Shown here in pieces: positions 18,301 through 25,216 of a DNA stretch of 37,870 nt (positions are counted from its first letter, which is position 1; every line of letters starts with the position of its first letter). Below the pieces are notes generated by a model, which saw only the letters and a program-made list of their open reading frames with translations, was not told the origin of the DNA and did not search any database. The stretch is from an uncultured Victivallales bacterium (GTDB lineage: Bacteria; Verrucomicrobiota; Lentisphaeria; Oligosphaerales; JAFGRS01). Position numbers and translations under genes: made by a program. The stretch covers positions 1-37,870 of the forward strand of contig CAILKC010000117.1 in NCBI GenBank assembly GCA_903834675.1, in the 5' to 3' direction.

Positions 18301-19915
18301 CGACGAGCAGGGCTTTGCCGCTGGCCAGCCTGGCGCCGCGGCAACCGGCGCGCGGCTGAGTGAGAGTGCCCGCGCTAGCCACGGCGGTGTGAGTCGCCGG
18401 GTTGTACACCTGGGCCGTGCTCTGTCCAGGTAGCACTCCCTGATTCTGCCCGCCGCCGGCCAGCAGAATGCGCCCGTCTGCCAGCCGGACGATGGCGCCG
18501 TCATCGAAGGGCTTCGCCAGCGGGTAGAGGGTAAAGGTGTTGGTGGCCGGGTCCCAGACCTCCATGGACGAGAGGACGGCATAGTCCTTGCCATGACCCC
18601 CGAAGACGGCAACGCACCCGGAGTCCAGCACCGCGGTGGCGTGTCCCATGCGGGCCACATTCAACAAGGGCCCATCCCAGGCCAGCGGGTCCTTCTGCTC
18701 AAACTTGGCGGTGACGGCTTTGGGGGAGTCCACCAGCAGCGGCAGGGTTGGATTGGTGCCGATGGCGTCGCCGCCCCAGCCGACGAAGCGATAGCCGGTG
18801 GCGGCGGTAGCGGTCAGGTTGACGGTGGTAGGGGTGGCGTAGGCGTGGGTGATATCGGCGGCTGGGTCGGTTGTGCCGGCGTCGACGGGGTCAATCGTGA
18901 TCGTGAGTTGCGGCGGTCCGCGGAGCGTGCCCGACTGCAAGATGGTGCCCTTTTCTCCGACGACCACGAAGGTGTCGCCGCCGCTGGCGACCCCGTACAG
19001 GCCAGGCCCAAAATCGCGGTCCAGGCCCGAGTCGCGCTCGGTCCAGGTGCGGCCGTCCTCCGAGACCTGGATGTGGCCATACTGGCCCGCCGCAACGAAC
19101 CAGCCTCGGCTGAAGCCCGCCCCCAGAACATCCATCCCGCTCGTGCCGATGAACTCCTCGCTCCAGGTGTTGCCATCCTCCGAGGTCCGCATAGTACCAT
19201 GCCAGCCGCCCGCCACGAAGCGTCCGGCGCCGTAGGTCACTCGGAGCAGGTCCGTGAGGCCATCTGTAGGGGGGACGCGCACGGTCCAGTTCGTGCCATC
19301 GGTCGACGCGAGGATAGCGCCCTGCTGGCCCACGGCCACGAAGACGCCGTCGCCGAAGACCACGCTACGCAGTCGCGCGGTGAGGTCGGCGCCGACCGCG
19401 GTCCAGGTCTTGCCGTCGGGTGAGGTGGCCAGGGGTGGGTTCACCCATGAGGTCCCGACGGCCACGAAGAGGCCGTTTCCGTAGGCCACATCCCAGATGA
19501 AGAGTTGTATCCCGGTCGAGTTGTTCCATACCGAGAGGTCGGCGAGGTCGGCATAGAGGATCGCATCGCCGCCGGCCACCACCACCGTGTTGCTATTCTG
19601 CGCGATACTGCGCATGGCGTATTCAGGCGTGGCCCGCAGCGTCCAGGTTTCGCCGGTGGCAGAGGTCAGGATGGTGCCGCCGATGCCGCTGCTGCCCACG
19701 GCGATGTACTGGCCGATGGAGAGGTAGGCGCAGCCGTACAGCGCCACGGTGGGAACGCCGGAGTCCCGCGCCACCCAGGTATCCACTCCGGCCGCCTGGG
19801 CGTTCGCGGCGCCGAGGAGGCTGACAGCGGCCCAGGACAGCACGGCTAGGCAACGGGTCCGGCCGAATGCACGAAACCGGCCAAAGCCTTTTTCATCTAT
19901 CGGGCGTAGGAGCAT
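12344..19915 (-). CDS. Giant secreted multidomain surface protein with HExxH peptidase and dockerin-like modules
   Basis: A 2523-residue exported protein (signal core CLAVLSWAAVSLLGAANAQA). Modules in order: five BNR/Asp-box-like repeats at 45-330 (TSATGETWT, EDGNTWSEE, EDGRTWTER); an InlB-B-type repeat near 340-405 (GYRFVGWGG); a Kelch-like propeller at 412-770; a second sialidase-like propeller to about 1190; three further InlB-B-type repeats at about 1240-1480; a dockerin-like double calcium loop at about 1490-1540 (GDVTRDGRLDIFD and GDLTYDGLVGTAD); a metallopeptidase-like region with HELFH (H1827, E1828, H1831); two PKD domains with WNFGDG near 2155 and 2256; and a C-terminal MORN_2/YwqK-like repeat tract from about 2330. 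After HELFH the usual EGTAEW-type motif reads DMTAEYA, so the third ligand may be D1851 or E1855. The ribosome site is weak. The gene lies 51 nt after the cohesin-like gene. An adhesive or matrix-binding surface role is inferred. Confidence 0.85.
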   Translation of the reverse strand: MLLRPIDEKGFGRFRAFGRTRCLAVLSWAAVSLLGAANAQAAGVDTWVARDSGVPTVALYGCAYLSIGQYIAVGSSGIGGTILTSATGETWTLRATPEYAMRSIAQNSNTVVVAGGDAILYADLADLSVWNNSTGIQLFIWDVAYGNGLFVAVGTSWVNPPLATSPDGKTWTAVGADLTARLRSVVFGDGVFVAVGQQGAILASTDGTNWTVRVPPTDGLTDLLRVTYGAGRFVAGGWHGTMRTSEDGNTWSEEFIGTSGMDVLGAGFSRGWFVAAGQYGHIQVSEDGRTWTERDSGLDRDFGPGLYGVASGGDTFVVVGEKGTILQSGTLRGPPQLTITIDPVDAGTTDPAADITHAYATPTTVNLTATAATGYRFVGWGGDAIGTNPTLPLLVDSPKAVTAKFEQKDPLAWDGPLLNVARMGHATAVLDSGCVAVFGGHGKDYAVLSSMEVWDPATNTFTLYPLAKPFDDGAIVRLADGRILLAGGGQNQGVLPGQSTAQVYNPATHTAVASAGTLTQPRAGCRGARLASGKALLVGGTGDAAKAAQYGELYDPATDSFSATGPLATPRTHAVVLPTEDGGAIVAGGRSAAGATVVEKVERYKPDANEFITLSEVLFVGESGWELLADSRRDVGEQRTTDGVFVFAARKADTGEVALALFNATTQQFTRLALAPPLPHSSAEVWPPLLNRSRDTALFLLASRNASTGASEVWPVSASLVTGKRTTSPVTVNADDYWVGGAASVILDGGQAFVTGGTTGRAALYNFKPVRNTLFVSVGISSGSATVIDRDRYSYGLLASNQRLVRDSTGALYVGYMAGGLDHTWGNHVTYLATSTDGGMSWATALASNWSLRNLVVDNLDALYLSVSDGWSVGYGVPRNGGAVLRSGLFYEDWFGDWAPEAEATLASDGVSVHAAWARSAFFNRYADYGPLQQPPTSIVLASSADQGASWSGRITVAAAPLEAEVGQGCVSPNLKCGPYGRLLLSFELILTLEPRQKMVAAYSPATGWGLPFRLSDASRNGFGGDMEVDSQGRLHLVWLERNPSGGIGTPALYARLWYAVYDPASGLLSPPKALTDAAEDVVSATLGVYSGDRILVAYDLYKPGTREPGGVFGLWSGDGFVLPMRLTDHATSRCPGLRSSYGMVEPSVVDLTWVEPDPKGGERLLYRQIAWEFLAVETSSAVLTSSIPDAPFILAGPRVYVGTTGAAKSYTISSLPTGVYTATWGDVEGYATPAEQSLEIVAGRVGDFTALYPAAAPAWLTVAVEPADAGTVNVLSASGTDSEGRFKFIAGKTAGVSATAADGFRFFTWTGSVDVPSAAAAAVVMDGDRTASAHFVAADQFFVITTAGEHGSISPSVTVAAGDSTTVTVTPDAGYVVADVLVDGVAVGAVPNYDLNAVAADHRVEALFARPRRGLPVDIQPPGAGRVEPNQATYADGDTAQLTATGTAVGWTFSHWSGAASGPDPVATLEVNADSRVTAHFVSLAAGILPGDVTRDGRLDIFDAELAMRMSLGLAAADLLAGDLTYDGLVGTADAARILTATTLPVPLSSTEAPPGAAVRTITAADGIRVSLPPGLPATSMPLTITAVDLDPASPPGLLASPRLYRLTLGALTTFEPAALVEMPVDPSFAAATAADPLASVWVGAWDEASRNWVSLDAGFDPVRQVAVFLANRPLIVRQFVRQTPLADKRATRVGSDDVPEDPILYDYLEGDNFQFIYNKRLGSTVNTMRNATLGGVPVPESQFVANPVAPEFQRLYLRYQTLGYPIKRYARTRPTLLGVDAPLDSRASVTLVAGLDGAEWSSWTGNYSIATTWAGLPDLQGAIGHELFHMVQNQTWTIASMAANMCLMDMTAEYARARIVLTQDMRGEYTIDFVAAMMENGFPEPSWLPKPDETPPEGADQNHRYAMAHFLDFLMSRGANFPAMYTAMRASVTAYRNWSQYVYTTTGRSLENHYRDFLLALLTDANWSNDRVPRTPLDSLKLDVSTRRYPNRTPSWVSTHDESATATMRVPADVSMLPLAYRLTNGTGTAAVPVVVEVIGGVPNNTLIDVTVLPLSTAVPGGVRPLATFYPGQTLPLYTIVPLVGAATREAGVLYLTTYGTRKGQTAVVRLSPLQLTMCPPAIPAAVLGHLYSLAAEVQGLPPAVKAVEVIWNFGDGSDDFSFYKSYPAGPPNPTTYSVVHRFANNGRTSFDVTFTLRDRTLNRVLVQGVCKVDVPSGTRLTFDPAVIYTHVGATVLLDPEVNEPPLNARYTWNFGDGAEPVTNDRPSTSHVYADQGNYLVSLTLADSNGGTRARNGCRVVVEATPGAGADTCDCGEGLDYGPLRHQEESESGTDQIDYYTDGSGHKQGQYQVHETDAGTQYLAQCRCYVNDKLEGWWVWYHSDGSKAAEEYYVAGKRNGPWRGWSRGGTLLWESNWVDDVKEGPELLQDEDGVVFIDFDWPQPHLDGSFTEYWTPSGAAEPRKKLECSFAAGQRQGPYSRWYEDGGLEQAGEFNAGVKTGEWTYRSSTGIVTIITYSGTP

Positions 19916-19966
19916 GGGGGGGTTCTCGGTTGGCGGCTTGATGGCGCGGGGCAGTCTCTGGCGCGC

Positions 19967-21157
19967 TCAGTGCGGGTCGAGTTCCAGCGGGCCGGGCGCG
20001 CGACAGGAGACCCAGTAACCACGACCCGGAAGCATGCTTAGGCCGGGGACGTACTGTCGGGTCGCGGCATCCCAGCTCCAGAACGGCCCGACGACCGTGG
20101 GGGCGCAGTCGGCGCGGTTGACGGTTGCGAGCGGTCCGATCAGGTTCCAGCCCTCCCTGGTAGTGATGGCGGTGGTGGCTGGCAACGCCCCTGCGACCAC
20201 CAGCTCAGTCGCGGTTGGAGCGAAGACCCAGTAGGCCTGGAACGCCTCAATCCGTGAGACGTTGACGAGATGCTGATACGGTGGTGCGGCCTCACCCCAG
20301 ACGGGGCCCGCGTAGACGGGGGTTGCCGGGGCGTGCTTGGGGGCCCCGCGTTGGTTGGCGCTCGAGAGCACGGCGGCGGCGCTCGAATCGGCGGGTTGCA
20401 CCGGCAGGGAGATGAGGTTCCAGCCCGGCTGCAGCGTTACCAGCACGTCCGGCTGGACCGGGCTGGTGCCTTCCTGGAACTCGGTAAGATTGCTGCGTCG
20501 GTCGTGGTCGGTATCGGTGTCGGAGGTGGCGCCAGCCAGGCCGAAGTAGTGGTATTCCCAGTCATTGGGGATGCCTCCATCGGTGGTCGTGCCCCCGGCC
20601 ATGGACCCGGCCGGAGCGCTGCCGGCCGGGGCGCTGTCCGGGGTGAGGGCATCGCCGACCAGCAGGTTCTCTGGGGAGGCGGCGATGGCGATGGCCGCGG
20701 CGTCCTTGCTCAGGAGCGTCAGCCGCAGGCGGATGAGTTCGCCGCTGTCGGCAGGGATGCGGGCTGCGGCGAGGGCGTCCAGATTGCCCTGTTCGACATG
20801 CACGCCGTCCATGAGGATCATGCCAGCGATGCGCAGGGTGGTCCCCGCGAGGTGCGCATCGAGCGCCCAGAGGTAGGGACTGGCGCCGCGGGACGCCTTA
20901 CGGGCATTCTGGGCGTCGATCAGGTCGCCGCGCTCGACCTCCTCCAGGGCGAAAGCGCCGACGGGAAGCAGCAGTTCCAAGGAGAAGGCGCAGAAGGAGG
21001 CTGGGTCGAGGCCATGGGCATCGACCGGGACCACGACCGTGTCGCCGATGAGCGCGCTCCGGACATCTACATCGTGGACCACCAGGTCGATCGCGGGCAG
21101 CGCCGGACTGAGGCTCAGCAACACCCACAGGCAGCCTGACAGGGGGAAATGCTTCAC
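19967..21157 (-). CDS. Secreted cohesin-like protein with calcium-binding linker
   Basis: A 396-residue protein with a signal peptide (MKHFPLSGCLWVLLSLSPALPA). Residues about 25-170 have the cohesin pattern: IGDTVVVPVDAHGLDPA, then a hydrophobic strand FCAFSLELLLPVGAF and VERGDLI, ending in a second sheet. A short acidic loop DTDTDHDRRSNLTEFQEGT near 215-235 is of the thrombospondin-3/EF-hand-like calcium-binding type common in surface proteins. The C-terminal part has two GWNLI repeats (GWNLISLP and GWNLIGP), seen in secreted beta-sandwich domains. The start codon is GTG, overlapping the upstream stop by 4 nt (GTGA), with AAGGAG upstream, indicating translational coupling. It sits directly before the giant protein, which carries a dockerin-like segment. 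Binding between the two is an inference. Confidence 0.75.
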   Translation of the reverse strand: MKHFPLSGCLWVLLSLSPALPAIDLVVHDVDVRSALIGDTVVVPVDAHGLDPASFCAFSLELLLPVGAFALEEVERGDLIDAQNARKASRGASPYLWALDAHLAGTTLRIAGMILMDGVHVEQGNLDALAAARIPADSGELIRLRLTLLSKDAAAIAIAASPENLLVGDALTPDSAPAGSAPAGSMAGGTTTDGGIPNDWEYHYFGLAGATSDTDTDHDRRSNLTEFQEGTSPVQPDVLVTLQPGWNLISLPVQPADSSAAAVLSSANQRGAPKHAPATPVYAGPVWGEAAPPYQHLVNVSRIEAFQAYWVFAPTATELVVAGALPATTAITTREGWNLIGPLATVNRADCAPTVVGPFWSWDAATRQYVPGLSMLPGRGYWVSCRAPGPLELDPH

Positions 21158-22230
21158 CGCGCCTGCTCCTTGCCGCGGCGCTGTTCCACGGCGGCCCAGA
21201 CCATGGCCGCGTAGCCCTCTGCCGGGACGTACTCGGGGACGCTGTTGCCGGTGCCCAGGGCGTAGGAGCCGCGGCCGACGCTGCGCTCCAGCATTTCGCG
21301 CGAACGCCGGTATACGGCCGCCGGGGGCGAGCGCACCACGAAGTCGACATCCATACCGCCAAGGACGGCGATGCGGCCGCCGTACTGCTCGTAGGCCTGT
21401 TCGACCGGTTGGATGGCATCCTCGTACGAATGTCGGCCGTCGTAGCCCATGCCGTCGATGACGTCGTCCATGATCTCCGAGGCATTGCCGCAGGAGTGCA
21501 GGATGGCGGGCATGCCGGCGTTGTGGATCGCCTCGACGATGCGCTGGTGCCAGGGGAAGACGTAGCGGCGCAGGTCCGCCGGGCTGAGCATGGGTTGGGT
21601 TTTGTAGCCCCAGTCGTCATTCGAGATAGCGGCGCCGACGGTATCGTAGCGGCAGGCGATCTCGTAGTGGCGCACCAGTCGGGAACCCACCGCATCAAAG
21701 ATGTCCTGGGCCAGGTCCGGGTCGTCGGCCAGGATGAAGCAGAGGTTGTCATAGCCCACCAGGCGGATGACGTTCTCCAGGACCCCGCCGGGACCGAACA
21801 TGACGATTTTCATGCCGGGGGGAAGCTCCGGCCGGATCGCGTCCAGGGACGAGTAATCACAGGCGTCTGCCTCGAGCCATTTGTAGGCTTGGAAGCTGGC
21901 GCGGTCCGCGATCACGATGCCGTCGTTCAGCGAGATGGTCTGATCCCGCGGATGCTCGCCGGCGGGGAAGCAGAACTGCGGTGGCCGGTAGGTGAAGTAG
22001 TCGTATCCGGCCTGGCGGAAGGCCCACATCACCAGGCGCACCGAGTCCAGCCCGTCCGCCTTGGGCACGTACGCCTTAGCGGCCAGCGCCGTGTAGAGCG
22101 GACCATTGAGGAAGAACTCGAACAAGGTCGGCCGCGACGGTTGTTTCCGGCTCAGGACTGCCGCCAATTCCGCGAAGTTCGGGCTCGGCGTGTGGGCGCA
22201 CAGGCGCGCCAGGTAGGATGATTCCGACAT
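21154..22230 (-). CDS. URO-D-fold family protein with HxC metal motif (MtaA-like)
   Basis: A 358-residue cytoplasmic protein. It has the metal-binding strand LHSCGNA (H245, C247), typical of the zinc-dependent methyltransferase branch of the URO-D superfamily such as MtaA and CmuA. Further family blocks are MFGPGGVLENV at 144-154, GGMDVDFVVRS at 291-301 and the C-terminal GTGNSVPEYVP at 326-336. It is not a haem-pathway HemE on these motifs. The substrate is unknown; methyl transfer or a sugar-linked role is possible. AAGGAA precedes the ATG by about 7 nt. The gene lies 21 nt downstream of the beta-helix gene and overlaps the next gene by 4 nt, so it is firmly within the operon. Confidence 0.8.
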   Translation of the reverse strand: MSESSYLARLCAHTPSPNFAELAAVLSRKQPSRPTLFEFFLNGPLYTALAAKAYVPKADGLDSVRLVMWAFRQAGYDYFTYRPPQFCFPAGEHPRDQTISLNDGIVIADRASFQAYKWLEADACDYSSLDAIRPELPPGMKIVMFGPGGVLENVIRLVGYDNLCFILADDPDLAQDIFDAVGSRLVRHYEIACRYDTVGAAISNDDWGYKTQPMLSPADLRRYVFPWHQRIVEAIHNAGMPAILHSCGNASEIMDDVIDGMGYDGRHSYEDAIQPVEQAYEQYGGRIAVLGGMDVDFVVRSPPAAVYRRSREMLERSVGRGSYALGTGNSVPEYVPAEGYAAMVWAAVEQRRGKEQAR

Positions 22231-22251
22231 GCGCAGGTTCCTTTTTGCTTC

Positions 22252-24366
22252 TCAATCCCGTTGCTCGGGCGCACGGGGTCCGATGTCGCTCATATCGATG
22301 GGTCGGAAGCCAAGGCGCAGGGCAGGGGAGTCGGCGGCCAGGGTGAAGTCGCCGTTGGCGGCGTCCGCGAAACCGGGGTCAGCGACGAGAGAATTCAAGT
22401 CATGGCCCAGGCGACGCCATTGTTGCAGGTCCCATTCCTGCTTGCCGTCGTCGCCGCGGTTCAGCAGGGGTTGCGGCCGAGTGGTGTCCCAGAAGAGGTT
22501 AAGGTCGGAGAAGATGCGGCGCTTGTCGTCGCCGTAGGCGTTGGCAAACATGGGCGAGCCGGCGCCGACCAGGATGTTGCGGTAGTAGAGCACGCCGGGA
22601 TGCGGCTCGATGCGGCTATAGGCGGTGGCGGCTTCGTCGCCGAAGACGAGGATGTTGTTACGCAGGGTATTTTCGCGGCCGTAGTGCTGGTGGAAGACGT
22701 GGCCATTGGTGCGGTAGCAGATGTTGTTTTCCAGGATGATGTGGCTGGAGCCCTCGTCAGTGTAGAGCGCCCAGGCGCCGTAGTGGGCCTTGATCACGTC
22801 ATGGATGAGGTTGCCGCGCACGATGGTGCCCGCCTGTACGCCGAGCAGGTAGACGCCGCCCATGTCCGAGAGCAGGCCCTGGCCGATGGTATGGATGTGG
22901 TTCTTCTCGATGAGGTTATCATGGCTGACGCTAGGCCCATAGCCCCAGACCCAGCCGACCGAGATGCCGCTGTAGAAGAGGTCGTGGATGTGGTTGTGGG
23001 CAATGACGTTGCCCGCCGAGTTCATGCTGAGCACGCCGATGGCGCTGTGGAAGATCCGGCCGGCCTGATGGATGTGGTTGTCGGCGATGCGGTTCCAGCC
23101 GGTGCGTCCGCTCTCGGCTTCGCCGGCGGCGGTGCCGTTGATCTTGACCCCGCCAGCGCCCAGGTCGCGGAGTTCGCAACCCACGACGCGGATGCCGTGG
23201 CAGCCGTTGGAGAGGAAGAGCCCGTACCAGCCGACGTTGCGGATGACGCATTCCTCGAAGGAGCAATCCCGGGCGTACTCGAGATGGATGACCCCGGGGA
23301 CATCGGCAGCGCCCTGGCCAGCGGCGGCGCGGTCGCCGCGGTTGAACCACTTCACCGAGGCATTGGGCAGGATATCCTGAGCGGCGCGGGGCTCTTCGCC
23401 GGGGTGGCGCCAGTCGGTGTGCTGGAAGGTGATGCCACGGAAGCGCACGTTTTCGACCGGCCGGGCTTCGGTGCCCGCCAGGCGCAGCAATTGCAGGGCT
23501 TTGGGGGCGACGACCTGGCAGGTCTCGGGGGTTTCGCCTGGCAGGGGCAGGTAGATGAGCTTACCGGCGGCGCGGTCGAGATACCACTCGCCGGGATCGG
23601 TCAGGGCTTCGGCCACGTTGTCGAGGTAGTAATCGGCCAACTGTTTGCCGAAGGAGCCCACCAGGTTGGTGCAACTGCCGCGGCTCAGGGTCACCAGGCG
23701 GGTGGCGGGGTCGAAGGCGGCGATGGGACTGCGCTCCTCGATCCAAAAATGCACGTAGACCACCTCGACATCGGTGAGATTACGGAACGGCTTCACCTCA
23801 CCCTCGGCGCAGGTGAATTGGGTGTAGCCGCCACCGCCCCAGCCAGCGGGCAAGGGCATGCCGGGGACGGACTCCATGCGCTGCAGGCCCTGTTTCGGCA
23901 GCCGCGGACGCAGGCGGCGCTCGCCATTGACAAAGAGCTCCCGGAAGAACCAGCGTCCCGCCCGGACGTCGGGAAGGTCGGCGGTCCAGGCGGTCTGGCC
24001 ATTGAGGGTACCGACCTGCCAAGCGCTGATGCGCACGCCGCCATCAAGCACGGGTGTCTCGCCGGGGCAGGCGGCAAAGGTCACCGGCACGGCCTCGTCC
24101 GCCGTGATGGTCACCGGTTCGGCGAGGGGGTAACGGCCGCCGCGCAGCCAGACCACAACCGGTCCCTTGAGCCCGCCGATCAGATGCGGTGTGGCCACCT
24201 GCATCGGGCGCTCACGCAGACAGCGAATCTTCTGCAGGGCCCCTTTCAGGGTGGCCAGCGGACCGTCATTGCCGACGGCGTTGGGCTCGCTGAGGCGGCC
24301 TGACCAGCCGTCGTTGCCGTTGGGCGCCAGGTAGTACTCGATCACATTCAGGGGGTAAGCCTGCAT
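22252..24366 (-). CDS. Right-handed parallel beta-helix protein
   Basis: A 704-residue protein that opens with the common beta-helix lead-in YYLAPNGNDGWSG and GPLATLKGALQKI. The first 330 residues carry an N-terminal domain with a DGGVRISAW segment. From about 330 to 640 come repeated short coils rich in N, G and I/V (for example NRIADNHIHQAG, NVIAHNHIHDLFYSG, NLIEKNHIHTIG), which is the pattern of pectate-lyase-like helices and glycoside hydrolases. No signal peptide is visible from the start at 24366 or from an open frame reaching 24420, which is unusual beside its exported neighbours. GGAGGA (24380-24375) lies 8 nt before the ATG. It is the first gene of the long minus-strand operon. Activity on a polysaccharide is inferred. 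Confidence 0.8.
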   Translation of the reverse strand: MQAYPLNVIEYYLAPNGNDGWSGRLSEPNAVGNDGPLATLKGALQKIRCLRERPMQVATPHLIGGLKGPVVVWLRGGRYPLAEPVTITADEAVPVTFAACPGETPVLDGGVRISAWQVGTLNGQTAWTADLPDVRAGRWFFRELFVNGERRLRPRLPKQGLQRMESVPGMPLPAGWGGGGYTQFTCAEGEVKPFRNLTDVEVVYVHFWIEERSPIAAFDPATRLVTLSRGSCTNLVGSFGKQLADYYLDNVAEALTDPGEWYLDRAAGKLIYLPLPGETPETCQVVAPKALQLLRLAGTEARPVENVRFRGITFQHTDWRHPGEEPRAAQDILPNASVKWFNRGDRAAAGQGAADVPGVIHLEYARDCSFEECVIRNVGWYGLFLSNGCHGIRVVGCELRDLGAGGVKINGTAAGEAESGRTGWNRIADNHIHQAGRIFHSAIGVLSMNSAGNVIAHNHIHDLFYSGISVGWVWGYGPSVSHDNLIEKNHIHTIGQGLLSDMGGVYLLGVQAGTIVRGNLIHDVIKAHYGAWALYTDEGSSHIILENNICYRTNGHVFHQHYGRENTLRNNILVFGDEAATAYSRIEPHPGVLYYRNILVGAGSPMFANAYGDDKRRIFSDLNLFWDTTRPQPLLNRGDDGKQEWDLQQWRRLGHDLNSLVADPGFADAANGDFTLAADSPALRLGFRPIDMSDIGPRAPEQRD

Positions 24367-24374
24367 ATCCGTCG

Positions 24375-24380
24375 TCCTCC
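24375..24380 (-). promoter_or_regulatory. Ribosome binding site choosing the beta-helix start
   Basis: GGAGGA on the minus strand, 8 nt from the ATG at 24366, supports this start over the open frame to 24420. Confidence 0.6.
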
Positions 24381-24418
24381 GTTGTGCCCCGGCCGCTCGT
24401 GCCGGACGCCAGGGGTAC

Positions 24419-24446
24419 AAGGTAAGCGCTGAGACGCAGCCGTCAA
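24419..24446 (-). promoter_or_regulatory. Candidate promoter of the beta-helix operon
   Basis: On the minus strand TTGACG (24446-24441) and TACCTT (24424-24419) are 16 bp apart. It lies about 50 nt upstream of the ATG at 24366 and faces away from the TetR promoter in the same 232-bp gap. Confidence 0.4.
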
Positions 24447-24507
24447 CGTCCGCGAAGCCGTGATCTCCGCAACCCGGCCGCGGCCTGCGGAGATGCCTGA
24501 GGAAAGC

Positions 24508-24535
24508 TTGACTCTGACCGCTGGGTCACTATTTT
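24508..24535 (+). promoter_or_regulatory. Candidate promoter of the TetR-efflux operon
   Basis: TTGACT (24508-24513) and TATTTT (24530-24535) are 16 bp apart, a good sigma-70 match in otherwise GC-rich DNA. The palindrome at 24515-24528 fills the spacer, placing a repressor site where it would block polymerase. Confidence 0.5.
24515..24528. promoter_or_regulatory. Candidate TetR operator palindrome
   Basis: TGACC-GCTG-GGTCA is a perfect 5-bp inverted repeat between the -35 and -10 elements. A second, looser inverted repeat, ATGGT and ACCAT with a 10-nt spacer, lies at 24543-24562. Either or both could bind the TetR protein encoded just downstream. Autoregulation is inferred. Confidence 0.45.
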
Positions 24536-24598
24536 ACACGCTATGGTCATTTTGCCAACCATTAAGTCAACGCAAGCTCTGTACGACGGGGGGGCCAG

Positions 24599-25216
24599 AT
24601 GAGCGACCTGGTACAACGGCGCAAGGCGATGGCAGAGGAGATGATGCACGAGGCTATCTGTGAAGCGGCTACAGGGGTGTTGGCCGAGGTGGGCTTTGCG
24701 GCGCTGACGATGGAGCGGGTAGCGGAGGCGGCCGGGGTTTCGAAGGGGACGCTGTACAACTACTTTCAGGACCGGGATGCGTTGGTGCTGGCGGTGATCA
24801 AGGCGACGTTTGCGCCCTTGAACCGGGAGGTAGAGCGGGCCTTCGGGTCGTCGGCGGACCCTGCGGGGGTTCTGGTCGAGGCGATCAGCATCATTCTGGT
24901 GGAAGTCGAGAAACGGCGGGCGCTGGGGCAAGTGCTCTGCGGCCACGAGTTGCCGTCGGTGGTAGCGGCCGAGTTGCGTCAGAACCAGCTCCGAGTTGAG
25001 CAGCAGTTCACCGTGGTTTTTGAGCGGGCTTCGCAAGCCGGGCGGTTGCGCCTGCCGCAAGCGAGTCCGGCGGAGTTGGGGCGGTTCTTGAGGCTGGTCT
25101 TGCATGGCGTGATCGACGAACGCATGCGGCATGGCCCGGACTGTCCGTCGGTCGAGCAGGATACGGCCCAGATCGAGAACTACCTGGTTCGGCAGTGGTT
25201 CAAGGAGGTCTGCTGA
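24599..25216 (+). CDS. TetR/AcrR-family transcriptional repressor
   Basis: A 205-residue regulator. The N-terminal helix-turn-helix is clear: LTMERVAEAAGVSKGTLYNY at 36-55, with the Y-x-Y-F end typical of TetR proteins. The remaining helices form the ligand-binding and dimerisation domain and are not conserved enough to predict the inducer. It is the first gene of an efflux operon, and its TGA overlaps the ATG of the adaptor gene (TGATG), so the two are translationally coupled. It faces the divergent beta-helix operon across 232 bp holding the promoter and palindromes described at 24508-24562. The likely role is repression of its own operon, relieved by a pump substrate, which is the usual pattern for this arrangement. 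The ribosome site is a run of G and is not strong. Confidence 0.9.
   Translation: MSDLVQRRKAMAEEMMHEAICEAATGVLAEVGFAALTMERVAEAAGVSKGTLYNYFQDRDALVLAVIKATFAPLNREVERAFGSSADPAGVLVEAISIILVEVEKRRALGQVLCGHELPSVVAAELRQNQLRVEQQFTVVFERASQAGRLRLPQASPAELGRFLRLVLHGVIDERMRHGPDCPSVEQDTAQIENYLVRQWFKEVC
25202..25209 (+). promoter_or_regulatory. Ribosome binding site choosing the first adaptor start
   Basis: AAGGAGGT, a near-consensus site, 6 nt before the ATG at 25216. It rules out the open frame that starts at 25195. Confidence 0.7.

Noticed and set aside
8770..22230. Naming the two URO-D-fold proteins as HemE
   Set aside because: They lack the N-terminal arginine motif of haem-pathway enzymes and sit beside carbohydrate genes, so only superfamily membership is claimed.
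22261..24303. Plus-strand open frame opposite the beta-helix gene
   Set aside because: Antisense shadow; the beta-helix repeats on the minus strand are unmistakable.
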